The position numbers were made by a program, and so were the translations under genes. From Nymphaea colorata (lineage: Eukaryota; Streptophyta; Magnoliopsida; Nymphaeales; Nymphaeaceae), in the NCBI RefSeq assembly GCF_008831285.2, contig NC_045140.1, forward strand, positions 13,185,036 to 13,249,035: DNA of 64,000 bases, read 5' to 3'. The notes under the pieces are model-generated. The model was not told where the DNA came from, searched no databases, and worked only from the letters and a program-made list of their open reading frames with translations. This document shows, one piece after another, positions 12,901 to 23,855 of this stretch; positions within the stretch are counted from its first letter, which is position 1, and each line of letters opens with the position of its first letter.

Positions 12901-15900
12901 TCATTTTAAGAAACATTCACATACAATTGTGTTTACAAGGTTCCAATAAACACAAAAAATCATTCGATAGTGCAGAGGCAGGATTCATTTTATGATGCAC
13001 TCAAGTAAAATCATGTTGACATAGACATGATAAGCACATCAAATAAATGTAAAGACAACATTGTATGCTGGGTTTTACGAAAAGAAGGTGTTTACTAAGA
13101 GGCAATAAAATCATTTTTGCAAGGCCTAGAAAAGCACTTGATGAAATTCAATGCGACAATGACAGTGTATTGACTGATTTTATAATAAAAAGTTGTTTAA
13201 TGAAAGCAAAAAATAGTCGGACAAAATAAATTGTGATAACGCAACTGCAAGATTCATTTCACAATACACCCAAATAGACATGTTTACAAGGATGTGATAA
13301 ACACAAAAAATCGTTTGACAATGCAACTATAAGATTTATTTTATGACACTATATGAACTGATTTTACAATAAAAAAAAGGCATTTACTAAGGAGCGATTA
13401 GCAGTCAGACAAAACAGATTGCAGTAAAACAAAGCAGGTTCCGTTTTACAATACACTAAAATAAAATCGTGTTTATAAAAGTATGATAAGCACTCGAAAA
13501 AATTAAATAAGACGACATAATATGGACTAGTTTTACAATAAAAAAGTGTCTACTAAGAGGCGATAAGCAGTCAGACAAAACAAATTATAATAACACAACT
13601 ATATGATTCATTTACGAAACACTCAAATAAAATCATGTTTATAAGAATGAGATAATTACTTGAAAAAACTAAATGCAACAATGACATTATATGGATTGGT
13701 TGGATGATAAAAATGCATTTACTAAGAGCCATTAAGCAGTCTAGAAAAACAAATTGCGATAATGCAGTTGTAGGATTCATTTATGGATCCATTTAATAAA
13801 ATAGTGTTTCTAAGGTTGCAAAAAAAACAAAAAAAAAAAATCAAATGCAACAACGATTGTATAGACTGGTTTTACAATAAAATGTTGTTTATTAAGAGGT
13901 TATAAGTAGTTAGACAAAAAATCGTGTGATAATGCAACTGTAGGATTTGTTTGAAGTTACACACAAATAAAATCTTCTTTACAAAGAAACGATAAGCACT
14001 CAGAAAATTTAAATGCGACAATGATGCTATGTGGAATGGTTTTATGATAAAAATGTGTTTACCACTAGTGATAAACAATCAAACAAAAAATCATGTGATA
14101 ACAGAACTGATGATTCATTTTATGATACACTTAAATAAAACCATGTTTACATGGATGGATAAGCACTAAAAATTGTGTAACAATGCAATTTCATGATTCA
14201 TTTGAAGACACACTCAAGTAAAATCATGTTTACAAGGACATAATAAACACTCAAAAAAAATAAATGTGACAATGATACTGCATTCACTGGTTCTACAATA
14301 AAAATGCTTACACTAAAAGGCGATAAGTAGTGAGACAAAATAGATTGCAATAACGCAACTATAGGATTTGTTTTACGATACAACGAAATAAAACCATGTT
14401 TAGAAGGACGCAATAAGCATTTAGAATAATTAACTGCAACAAAGACATTGTATGTATTGTTTTTATTATAAAAAGATGTTTACTAATAGACAATAAACAG
14501 TCGAACAAAACAGATTGTGATAACACAACTATAGGATTTGTTTTCCGATACACTCACATACAATATACTCAAATAAAATTGTGTTTACTAAGACACGATA
14601 AGCACAAAAAATTGCAAGTAATGTAACTACAGGACTTGTTTTACGATACACTAAGTAAAGTTGTGTCTACAAGGACATGAGAAGCACTTAGTGAAATCGT
14701 ATCTACAACGACACTGCATGAACTAGTTTTATGATAAAAAACATTTACTAAGAGGCTACAAGCAATCAGACAAATCAGATTGCGATAATCCAGGATTCAT
14801 TTTATAATACACTCAAATAAAATTGTGATTACAATGACACGATAAACACTCGAAAAAAATAAATACAACCATGACATTATATGGACTGATTTTACGATAA
14901 AAAAGAATTTACTAAGAGGCGATATGCAGTCAAATAAAAAATGGTGCAATAAGGCTGCAATAAGCATTCACAAAATTAAATGTGACAACCACATTGTATG
15001 GATTGCTTTGACAAAGGTGTCTACTAAGAGCCAATATGTAATCAGACAAAATAGATTATGAAAAAGCAACTGCAGGATTCTTTTTATGATACACCCTAGT
15101 AAAATTGTGTTTGCAAAGGCACGACAAGCACTCAGAAGAATCAAATGTGATGATGACAATGTATGGACTGCTTTTACGATAAAAAGGCATTTACTAAGAA
15201 ATGATAAGCAGTCGGGTAGAATAGATTGTGGCAACACAACTACATGATTCGTTTTACGATACACTGAAGTAAAATTGCACATAAAAGGGCACGATAAGCT
15301 CTTCAAAAAATTATACGTAATAATGACATTGTACGGATTGGCTTTAAGATAAAAATGCATTTACCAAAAGCCAATAAGCAATCGAACAAAACATATTGTG
15401 ATAACACAACTACAGGGTTCACTTTAAGAGACACAAATGAAATCATGTTTACAAAGACATGATAAGCACTCAAAAAAACTCAATGTTACAACGACACTAT
15501 CTGAACTTGTCTTATGACAAAAAGGCATTTACTAAGAGGCAATAAGCAGTCAAACAAAATGGGTTGTAATAATACAACTACAAGATTCATCTTCTGATAA
15601 ACTCTAGTAAAATCATGTTTCCAGGGAGGTGATAAGAACTCAAAAAATTAAATATGATAACTTTACTGTATGGACTGGTTTTATGATAAAATGGCATTTA
15701 TTACGAGGCAATAAGCAGATGAACAAAAATAATGCGATAACACAAATGTAGGATCTGTTTTACGTTACTCTCAAATAAAGTCATGTTTACAAGGACACAA
15801 TATGCACAACTATAGTAAACTCATGTTTACAAGGACCCAATACACACTCAGAAAAATTAAATGCGACAACAACACTATATGGACTGGTTCCATGACAAAA

Positions 15901-16587
15901 AGGCATTTACTAAAAGATGATAAGCAGTCAGACAAAACAGATTGTGATACGATCTGACAAAATAGATAGTCATACAAAAAATGTTGGATTTGTTCCGATA
16001 TAACAAAAACAAAATCATGATTAAGAGGATGTGATAAACACTCGAAAAAAATAAATGCAACAACAACACTAAGAGGCAATAAACTATTGAACAAAAATTA
16101 TTACGATAATGCAATAGTGGGATTTGTTTAACCATACACTAAAATAAAATCATGTTTTCAAGGATGCGATAAGTGCTCAAAAAAATTAAATACGACAACA
16201 AGACTGTATGGATTGGTTTTGCGATAAAAGGCATTTACTAAGAAGCAATAAGTAGTCGAACAAAATAGATTGCGAAAATGCAACTATAGGATTCGTTTTA
16301 TGGTACACTCAAGTAAAATCGTATTTACAAAGACATGATAAGCACTCAAAAAAGTTCAATGCAAAAGCAACAATGTATAAAGGGGTTTGACAAAAAAAAG
16401 GCATTTTTACTAGGAGGCGATAAGCAGTTGGACAAAACAAACTATGATAATGCAACCGTAGATTTGGTTTTACTATACATCCAAACAAGATCTTGTTTAC
16501 AAGAACGCAATAAGCACTTGGAAAAATTAGATACGATAATCAAATTTTATCGACGGTTTGACGATAAAAAGGCGTTTACTGAGAGGT
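9990..16587 (+). repeat. Satellite array, block A (direct orientation)
   Basis: Diverged tandem units of about 170 bp. Landmarks recur in the order GATAAGCACTC, AAATTAAATGCGAC, TATGGACTGGTTTTACGATA, GGCATTTACTAAGAGGC, GATAAGCAGTCAGACAAAA, TTGCGATAACGCAACTGC, TTCGTTTTACGATACACTC, AAATCATGTTTACAAGGA. The unit is a dimer: an approximately 80-bp half and an approximately 90-bp half both start GATAAGCA-TCAGA-AAA, share TTTTACGATA, and end in a TTTAC-A-GG-GC pattern. Shorter 90-bp-only units containing AAAAAATCATGCGATAA are interspersed. Copies differ mostly by C-to-T or G-to-A changes at CpG. The short open frames across the block are by-products of the repeat. Confidence 0.9.
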
Positions 16588-17560
16588 GATTTTATTTGAG
16601 TGTATGATAAAATGAAACATGCAATTGTGTTATCACAATTTATTTTGTTTGACTACTTACCATTTCTTAGTAACTGCCTTTTCATCGTAAACCAGTCCAT
16701 ACAGTGTCATTGTGGCATTTAATTTTTTTGAGTGCTTATCACATCCTTGTAAACATGATTTTACTTGAGTGTATAGTAAAATGAATGTTGCAGTTGTCTT
16801 ATCATAGGATTTATTGTGCTTATCGTATGCTTGTGAACATGATTTTATCTAAGTGTATCATAAAATGAATCATGCAGTTGCATTATCGCTTCTTAGTAAA
16901 TGCATTTTCATGATAAATCTAGTCCATACAACATCGTTGTCGCATTTAATTTTTTCTAGTGCTTATTGCATCCTTCTAAGCACAATTTTATTTAGATGTA
17001 TCGTAAAATGAATCACGTACTTGCATTATCACAATCCGTTTTGTCTGCCTGCTTATCGCCAGTTAGAAATGTCTTTTCATTGTAAAAGCAGTTCATACAG
17101 TGTCTTTGTTGCATTTAATTATTTTTTTTGCTTATCACCTCATAGTAAACACCTTTTTACTGTAAAGCCAGGCTATATAGTGTCATTGTTGCATTTAATT
17201 TTTTTTTTTATTTCTTATCACGTCCATTTAAACACGATTTTCCTTGAGTGTTATGTAAAACGAATGCAACAGCTGTATTATTGCATGATTTTTTGTGTTT
17301 ATCACCCCCTTATAAACACTATTCTATTTAAGTGTATGGTAAAATGAACCTTGTGGCTTCATTATCGCAATATGTTTTGTTCGATTACTTTTCATCTCAT
17401 AAAAAACTCTTTTTTATCATAAAACCAGTCCATATAGTGTCATTGTTGAATTTATTTTTCTGAGTGCTAATCTAGTCCTCATAAAGACCAAATGAATTCC
17501 TGTAGTTGTGTTATCACAACCTGTTTTGCTTGACTGCTTATTGTGTATGCCTTTTCATTG
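16588..17560 (-). repeat. Satellite array, block B (inverted)
   Basis: The same 170-bp dimeric unit as the flanking blocks, reverse-complemented: landmarks now read GAGTGTATGATAAAATGAA, TTTTGTTTGACTACTTA, TAGTAACTGCC and GTGCTTATCACATCCTTGTA. The left switch point follows GAGAGGTGATTTT near 16,588 and the right switch lies near 17,560. The whole block recurs as block D about 2.0 kb downstream. Confidence 0.85.
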
Positions 17561-18626
17561 TAAAATCTTGTTTACAAGGACATGATAAACACAAAAAATT
17601 GTGTGATAATGCGGTTAAAGGATTCATTGTACGATACGCTCGAAAATATTGAATGCGACAAGAACACTATATGGACTGGTTTTACAATAAAAAGGCATTT
17701 ATTAAGACTTGATAAGCAATTGAAAAAAATCGATTACGATAAATTAACTACAAGATTCGTTTTACGATAAACTCAAACATAGGGGTGGGCATCGGGCCGG
17801 GCCGGGTCGGCCCATCGGCCCCGGCCCGATATCCCGGGTCCCGGTCCGGCCCGGCCCAATGGGGGGAAGGGGGGAGAAGGAGAGGGGCAGAGGGGCAGGA
17901 GGTGGAGGCGGAGGGGGCAAGGGGGAAGAAGGAGAGGCGAAGGAAGGAGGAGGGGGCGGAAGGGGGAAGAAGGAGAGGCGGAAGGTGGGGGAAGGAGGGA
18001 GAAGGAGAGGAGGAGAATGGGGGACGGGAGGAGGAGGAGGATGGTATAGACCGTATAGACTCGTTTTGCGATAAAAAAAGAGTTTTCTATGAGATGAAAA
18101 GTAACCAAACAAAACAGATTGCGATAATGAAGTAACAAGATTCATTTTACCATACACTTAAATAAAATAGTGTTTATAAGGGGGTGATAAACACAGAAAA
18201 TCATGCAATAATACAGCTGCTCAAAAAAATTAAATGCAACAACGAGACTGTATAGACTGATTTTGTGATAAAAAAGCATTTACAAAAAAGCAATAAGTAG
18301 TCAAACAAAGCAGGTTGTGATAATGCTACTGCAGGATTCTTTTGATGGTACACTCAAGTAAAATTGTGTTTAGAAGATGCAATAAGAACTCGAAAAAGTT
18401 AAGTGCAACGACTATATGAAGGGGTTTGATGAAGAAAAGGCATTTACTAGAAGGCAGTAAGCGTCTTCGCAAAACAGATTATGATAACGCAATTGTAGGT
18501 CTCGTTTTACTACACACTCAAATAAGATCACGTTTACAAGGATGCGATAAGCACTTAGAAAAATTAGATGCGACAGTGAGACTTTATCAACCGGTTTGAT
18601 GATAAAAAGATGTTTAGTGAGAGGTG
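17561..18626 (+). repeat. Satellite array, block C (direct, with GC-rich insert)
   Basis: Direct-orientation units resume at about 17,561 and run to about 18,626, interrupted by a GC-rich insert at about 17,780-18,044. Positions 18,047-18,218 are an inverted copy of about 17,268-17,432. They share rare local features, such as a run of three to four G before the GATAAACAC motif and an AGAGTTTT variant, so this is a real inverted duplication and not just generic unit similarity. Confidence 0.85.
17780..18044. mobile_element. GC-rich insert with purine tract (possible hAT-like fragment)
   Basis: Abruptly GC-rich sequence inside an AT-rich satellite. It starts AGGGGTGGGCATCGGGCCGG, continues with overlapping GGGCC/CCCGG motifs, then becomes a nearly pure A/G tract of about 175 bp. 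AGGGGTGGGCA followed by CGGGCC repeats resembles the end of some plant hAT elements. No matching terminal repeat was found on the right, so this is a fragment or a tract expanded after insertion. Open frames in it are proline-rich or glycine/arginine-rich artefacts. Confidence 0.45.
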
Positions 18627-19565
18627 ATTTTATTTGAGTGTATGGTAAAGCAAAACCTACAATTGTGTTATCGCAATCTGTTTTGTTTGACTATTTATCA
18701 CCTCTTAGTAAATGTCTTTTCATCGTAAACCAATCCATGCAGTATCGCTGTTGTATTTAATTTTTTCCAGTGCTTATCATGTCCTTGTAAACATGATTTT
18801 ACTTGAATGTATCGTAAAATGAATCATGCAGTTGTATTATTGTAGGATTTATTGTGCTTAGCATGTGCTTGTGAACGTAATTTTATTTGAGTGTATCCTA
18901 AAATGAATGATGCAGTTGCATGATTGCTTCTTAGTAAATGTCTTTCTATGATAAATCCAAACCATACATCATCGTTGTTGCATTTAATATTTTCAAGTGC
19001 TTATCACAACCTTATAAGCACAATTTTATTTGGGTGTATCATAAAATGTATCAAGTATTTGCATTAATAGCAATCCATTTTGTCTGACTACTTATCAACA
19101 ACTAGTAAATGTCATTTTGTCATAAAACCAATTCATACAGTGTCGTTGTTGCGTTTAATTATTCCGACAGTTTATCGCTTCATAATAGATACATGTTTTT
19201 TGTAAAGCCAACCAATGTAGTGTTGTTGTGGTATTTAATTTTTTTTAGTGCTTATCATGTCTATCTAAACACAATTTTGCTTAAGTGTTTTGTAAAACGA
19301 ATGTTGCAGCTGCATTATCACACGATTTTCTGTGTTTATTGCCCCCTTATAAACACGATTAAGTCCAACTACTTTTCACCTCATAGATAACTTCATTTTA
19401 TCTTAAAACCAATCCATATAGTGTCATTGTCGCATTTATTTTGTCAAGTGCATATCTAGTTCTTGTAAACACTATTTTGCTTTAGTGTATCATAAAATGA
19501 ATTTTTGGAGTTGCGTTATTCTAATCTATTTTGTTTGTTTATTAGTAAATGCCTTTTCATCATAA
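18627..19565 (-). repeat. Satellite array, block D (inverted, copy of block B)
   Basis: Inverted units again. The switch sequence GAGAGGTGATTTTATTTGAG near 18,619 repeats the switch near 16,581 at an offset of about 2,038 bp. The far switch (TAAAATTGTGTTCACAAGC near 19,563) matches the one near 17,561 at an offset of about 2,000 bp. Blocks B and D are therefore duplicates of one rearranged segment. Confidence 0.85.
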
Positions 19566-21950
19566 AATTGTGTTCACAAGCACATGATAAACACAAAAAG
19601 TTGTGCGATAATGCTGCTATAGGAATCATTTTATGATACACACAAAAAAATTAAAAGTGATAATGACACTGTATGGACTGGTTTTACGATAAAAAGGCAT
19701 TTACTAAGACACGATAAGTAATTTGCCAAAATAGATTATAATAATGCAACTGTAGGATTCATTTTGTGATTCCCTCAAATAAAATCATGTTTACAAGAAT
19801 GCGATGTGCACTCAAAAAAGTTAAATGTGACAAGGACAATATATGGATTGGTTTTACGATAAAAAGACATTTACTAAGAGGTAATATGCAGTCAGACGAA
19901 AAACAATTGTGATACCGCATGATTCATTTTACGATACACTCAAACAAAACCGTGTTTAGAAAACCATGATAAGAAATAGGAAAAATTAAATGCGACAACA
20001 ACACTTTATGGACAAGTGTTGTGATACAAAGGAGTTTACTAAGAGGTAATAAGCAGTCAGACAAAACTAACTGCGATAATGAATCTGCAAGATTCATTTT
20101 ACAATACACTCAAATAAAATCATGTTTATAAGGACTAGGTAAGCACAAAAAATTATGTGATAACACAACTGTAAGATTTGTTTTATCGTACACTGAAGTA
20201 AAATCATGTTTAAAAGGATTCGATAAGCACACAAAAAAGTTAAATGCAACAATGACACTATATGTACTAGATTTATGATGAAAAAGTACTTACAAAGAGG
20301 CAATACGCAGTCAGATAAAACAGATTGCGATAAGACAAATGCATGATTCATTTTATAATTCTTTCAAATATAATCATGTTTGCGAAGACGTAATAAGAAC
20401 TCGAAAAAATTAACTACGACAATGACAATGTGTAGACTGGTTTTACGATAAAAAGACATTTACTAACAGGCGATAAGCAATCAAACACAAAGTCGTGCAA
20501 TAATGCAATTGCAGAAATAATTTTACTTTACACTTCAATAAAGTTGTGTTTACAAAGAAATAATTTTACTTTACACTCCAATAAAGTTGTGTTTACAAGG
20601 ATGCGATAAGCACAAAAGATCGTGTGATAAATCAACGGCATGATTTGTTTTATGAAACATTCAAGCAAATCATGTTTATAAGGATGTGGTAAGCACTCAG
20701 AAAAATTAAATGCGACAATGACACTATATGGATTGTTTTTACGATAAAAAGGCATTTTACAAAGAAGTGATAAGTTATCAAACAAAACAAATTGTGATAA
20801 CCCAAGCGCAAGATTTGTTTTATGATACACTCAAATAAAATCGTGTATACAGAGACGTTATAAGCACTTAAAAAATTAAATGCAGCAATGATACTGTATA
20901 GATTGGTTTTATGATAACAATGCATTTACTAAAGGGCGATTAGCAGTTGAACAAAATAGACTGTGATAACGCAACTACCAGAATTGTTTTACGAAATTCT
21001 AAAATAAAATCTTGTTCACAAGGATGCGATAAGCACTCAAAAAAATTAAATGAAAGAATGACACTGTATGGACTAGTTTATAATAAAAAAGTTTTTAATA
21101 ATAAGAGATAAAAAGTCAGACAAAACATATTGCAATAATGCAACTCTAGGATTTCTTTTATGACATACTCAAATAAAATCATGTTTACAAGGATGCAATA
21201 AGCACTTCGAAAAAAGTATAAGCAACAACGACACTGTAAGGACTGGTTTGATGATAAAAAGTCGTTCACATAGATGCAATAAGATATCGTACAAAACAGA
21301 TTGTGATAACATAACTGTAGGATTCGTTTTATGACACACTCATAAAATCGTGTTTACAGGGATGTGGTTGGCACTCGAAAAAATTAAATGCAACAACGAA
21401 ACTTTATGGTCTAGTTTTATGATAAAAAAGTGTTACTAAGAGGTGATAAGTAGTTGCACAAAATAGGTTGCGATAAAGCAATTGTTGGATTCATTTTACA
21501 ATACACTGAAACAAAATTATGTTTTTTGAAATGGGCTAAGCACCTGAAATCATAAGATGTCATAACTACGAGATTCATTTTATGATGCAGTTGAGTAAAA
21601 TCGTGTTTACATAGATGCGATAAGCACAAAAAAAAATTATACGCGACAACGACATTGTATGGACTGTTTTTAAGATAAAAAGATGTTTAGAAGGAGGTGA
21701 TAAGCAGTCGAATAAAAAAAATTGATAATGCAGTTGCAATATTCGTTTTAAGATACTTTCAAGTAAAATCATGTTTACAAAGATGCGATGCGCACTCGAA
21801 AAAATTAAATGTGACAAGCACACTATATGGGAAGGTTCTACGATAAAAAAGCATTTAAGAAAAGGCAATGAGAAATGAGACAAAATAGATTGCATTTACA
21901 CAACGGCAAGTATCATTTTATGATGCACTCAAATAAAATCATGTTTAGAG
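19566..21950 (+). repeat. Satellite array, block E (direct orientation)
   Basis: Direct-orientation 170-bp dimeric units as in block A, ending at about 21,950, where the sequence leaves the pattern after AAATCATGTTTAGAGATAA. A local duplication of about 55 bp lies near 20,515-20,600 (TTTTACTTTACACT twice). Confidence 0.85.
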
Positions 21951-22532
21951 ATAAAATGTGATAATTTATTGACAGATATTTTGACTATGGGATCAGGTTA
22001 GACATTTTCTATTGCCAATACATGCTGCTAAAAGTTTTCATGTAGTGTTTTCATGTAGTTGGTTCAGCGGCTTGTGTAGCCAACGCAAGCATAGGCTGAG
22101 TATAACGGTAGAAGTACTAATCTCGGAGTTTTATGCCATTAAGTGAGAAACAAAGGCTTTCAGTCTGAATGCGGCTTCCTCAAGTGACAATTAATACACC
22201 AAAATATCTCCAATGAAGATTTCAGTGTTTTCATTAAACGGATTTAGTTTAATACACTAGGTGAGTGTTAATAGGCAACAAAAAGCACAGCAACTATTCA
22301 AAAGTAAGAACGGACCACGTGTCAAGGCCTAATATGGAGCCAGCGAAACAGTGTCCAGAGGAACTCGTTACCTTTTTATATTAGCACCAGAACCCAACGT
22401 TTTTCTCCAAAAGAATATTTCTATCTTCTTCCTTCCGTTTGATGGCCAGAAACATATTTCTGGAAACAAGTTTTCAAAAATATGTTTCTGGAATTGGTTT
22501 TCTAGAAATAAAATTCTAGGATTTCCAAAAGT
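21951..22532. other. No gene; palindromic patch at 22,435-22,500
   Basis: No coding similarity. Near 22,435 the motif CCGTTTGATGGCCAGAAAC is followed by an imperfect inverted repeat (AGAAACATATTTCTGG, then ATATGTTTCTGG), likely the end of another small inverted-repeat element. Confidence 0.45.
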
Positions 22533-23326
22533 ATGTTGCGTTTGATGGCAAGAGGGAAAGAATAGATGGAAATGAGAAAGTAGCAGCTCCCCCTCCGCCC
22601 CTTTCTTCTTCCTCCCTCCTTCCCCTCTCCTCTTCCCTCCTTCAGTTCTTCCCCTTTCCTCCTCTCCTTTTCTTCCTCCCTCCTTCCTTCCGTTCTTCCC
22701 CTTTCCTCCTCCCTCTTTCTCCTCCCTCCTTCCCCTTTCCTCCTCCCTCCTTCCACGATCCCTCCTTCTTCCCCTTTCCTCCTCCCTCCTTCCGCTTTCC
22801 CCCTCCCCTCTTCCTCCTCTCTCCTCCTTCCTCCTTCCGTTCTTCCTTCCCCTTTCCTCCTCTCTCCTTCCGCTTTCCCCCTCCCCTCTTCTTCCTCCCT
22901 CCTTCCCCTCTCCTCCTTCCTCCTTCCGTTCTTCCCCTTTCCTCCTCCCCTCTTTCTCCTTCCTCCTTCCCCCTTTCTCCTTCCTCCTTCCCCTTCCCCT
23001 TTCCCTTTCCCTTTCCCTTTCCCTTCTTCTCCTTCCTTCCCTTCTTCTTTCCTCCCTCCTCCTCCCTTCTTCTCTTCTTCTTCCTCCTCCCTCTTTCCCT
23101 TTCCTCCTCCCTCCCCGCCCCTTCTTCCTCCCCAACGGTAAAAAAAAGAAAACCGGAAATATTATTCCGTCTCTCAGCTGGAATAATATTTCTAAAAATA
23201 TTATTCCGATTTCAGCCCCAACGGTAAAAAAAATAATTCCATGTTTGATGAAACTGAAAAAATTTTAAAAATTTGAATTATTTTTCCTGTGGTACAGTAA
23301 AATCCCTGCTTATCAAACGCTACCTT
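22533..23326. mobile_element. Short TIR element (MITE-like) with pyrimidine core
   Basis: The left edge reads GTTGCGTTTGATGGCAAGAGGG. The right edge, reverse-complemented, reads AAGGTAGCGTTTGATAAGCAGGG. This is an imperfect terminal inverted repeat around GCGTTTGAT. The interior is mostly a pyrimidine tract plus AT-rich sequence with repeated AATAATATT/AATATTATT palindromes near 23,160-23,210. It encodes nothing. A target duplication was not resolved. It lies about 500 bp upstream of the GST start codon. Confidence 0.5.
22590..23125 (+). repeat. 535-bp polypyrimidine/polypurine tract
   Basis: Almost uninterrupted C/T on the plus strand, built of CCTCCTTCC, TCTTCC and CCTTTCC variants, including CCCTTT repeated several times near 22,995-23,020. 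The reverse strand gives an open frame made almost only of Gly, Arg, Glu and Lys, a low-complexity artefact. Such tracts can form intramolecular triplexes; whether this one does is unknown. Confidence 0.9.
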
Positions 23327-23802
23327 AATTAAACAACTTTCTGGGTTTAGAATTGTATAATTTTTTAACTAAAAAAACATTTTCTCCATTATGTCATTCA
23401 ATCAAGGGTGATAGTGTGGAAGATTCGTTCCAACGCCATTGGAAGCAAACAATTGTCACATCAACGGAAAAATTAATAGTTTTTCCTTTTCAATTGAAGA
23501 CAACAGAAAGAGAAACGCGAGAAGACTAAGTTATAAATTTTCCCATCTTACCACTTATCACCACCTATGACGGTAAAATCAGTTCAGATTTTTAGAGCTC
23601 TCTATCGCTCTCAGAGCTGCGGCTTTCTCCAGATGACTGAAAGGTTCAGCATGTTAACATCGACAACGTCCTTGCTCACGTCAGTGTCCATGACTTCCAA
23701 GCCAATGTCCTTTTCGACCGAGGATTGATGACCGACGCCATTGCTGACCATTGACTTCATCCTCAAACTTGGGCTCCAAAACAGGCTGAAGATGTCATCA
23801 AC

Positions 23803-23811
23803 CATAAATAC
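23803..23811 (+). promoter_or_regulatory. Possible TATA box of the GST gene
   Basis: CATAAATAC lies about 50 bp before the start codon in a region otherwise free of coding signal. It is weak and close to the ATG, so the leader would be very short; another upstream site is possible. Confidence 0.25.
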
Positions 23812-23855
23812 ACAAACACCATTCCAGCCACACCCGCACTCTAGAGAGAGAGAGA

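Noticed and set aside
17762-18157. Proline-rich and glycine/arginine-rich open frames
   Set aside because: They arise from the GC and purine insert in the satellite. Several frames on both strands are open at once, as expected from composition.
10223-21895. Dozens of 60-130 codon frames
   Set aside because: All are readings of the same diverged 170-bp repeat in different frames, with no start context or conservation beyond the repeat.
9990-21950. CRISPR-like or tRNA/5S rRNA array
   Set aside because: No fixed repeats with unique spacers, no tRNA cloverleaf and no 5S promoter boxes. The unit is a contiguous satellite.
22368-23135. 255-codon minus-strand frame of Gly, Arg, Glu and Lys
   Set aside because: It is the translation of the polypyrimidine tract. 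Low complexity, no domain, and both ends lie inside the tract or element.
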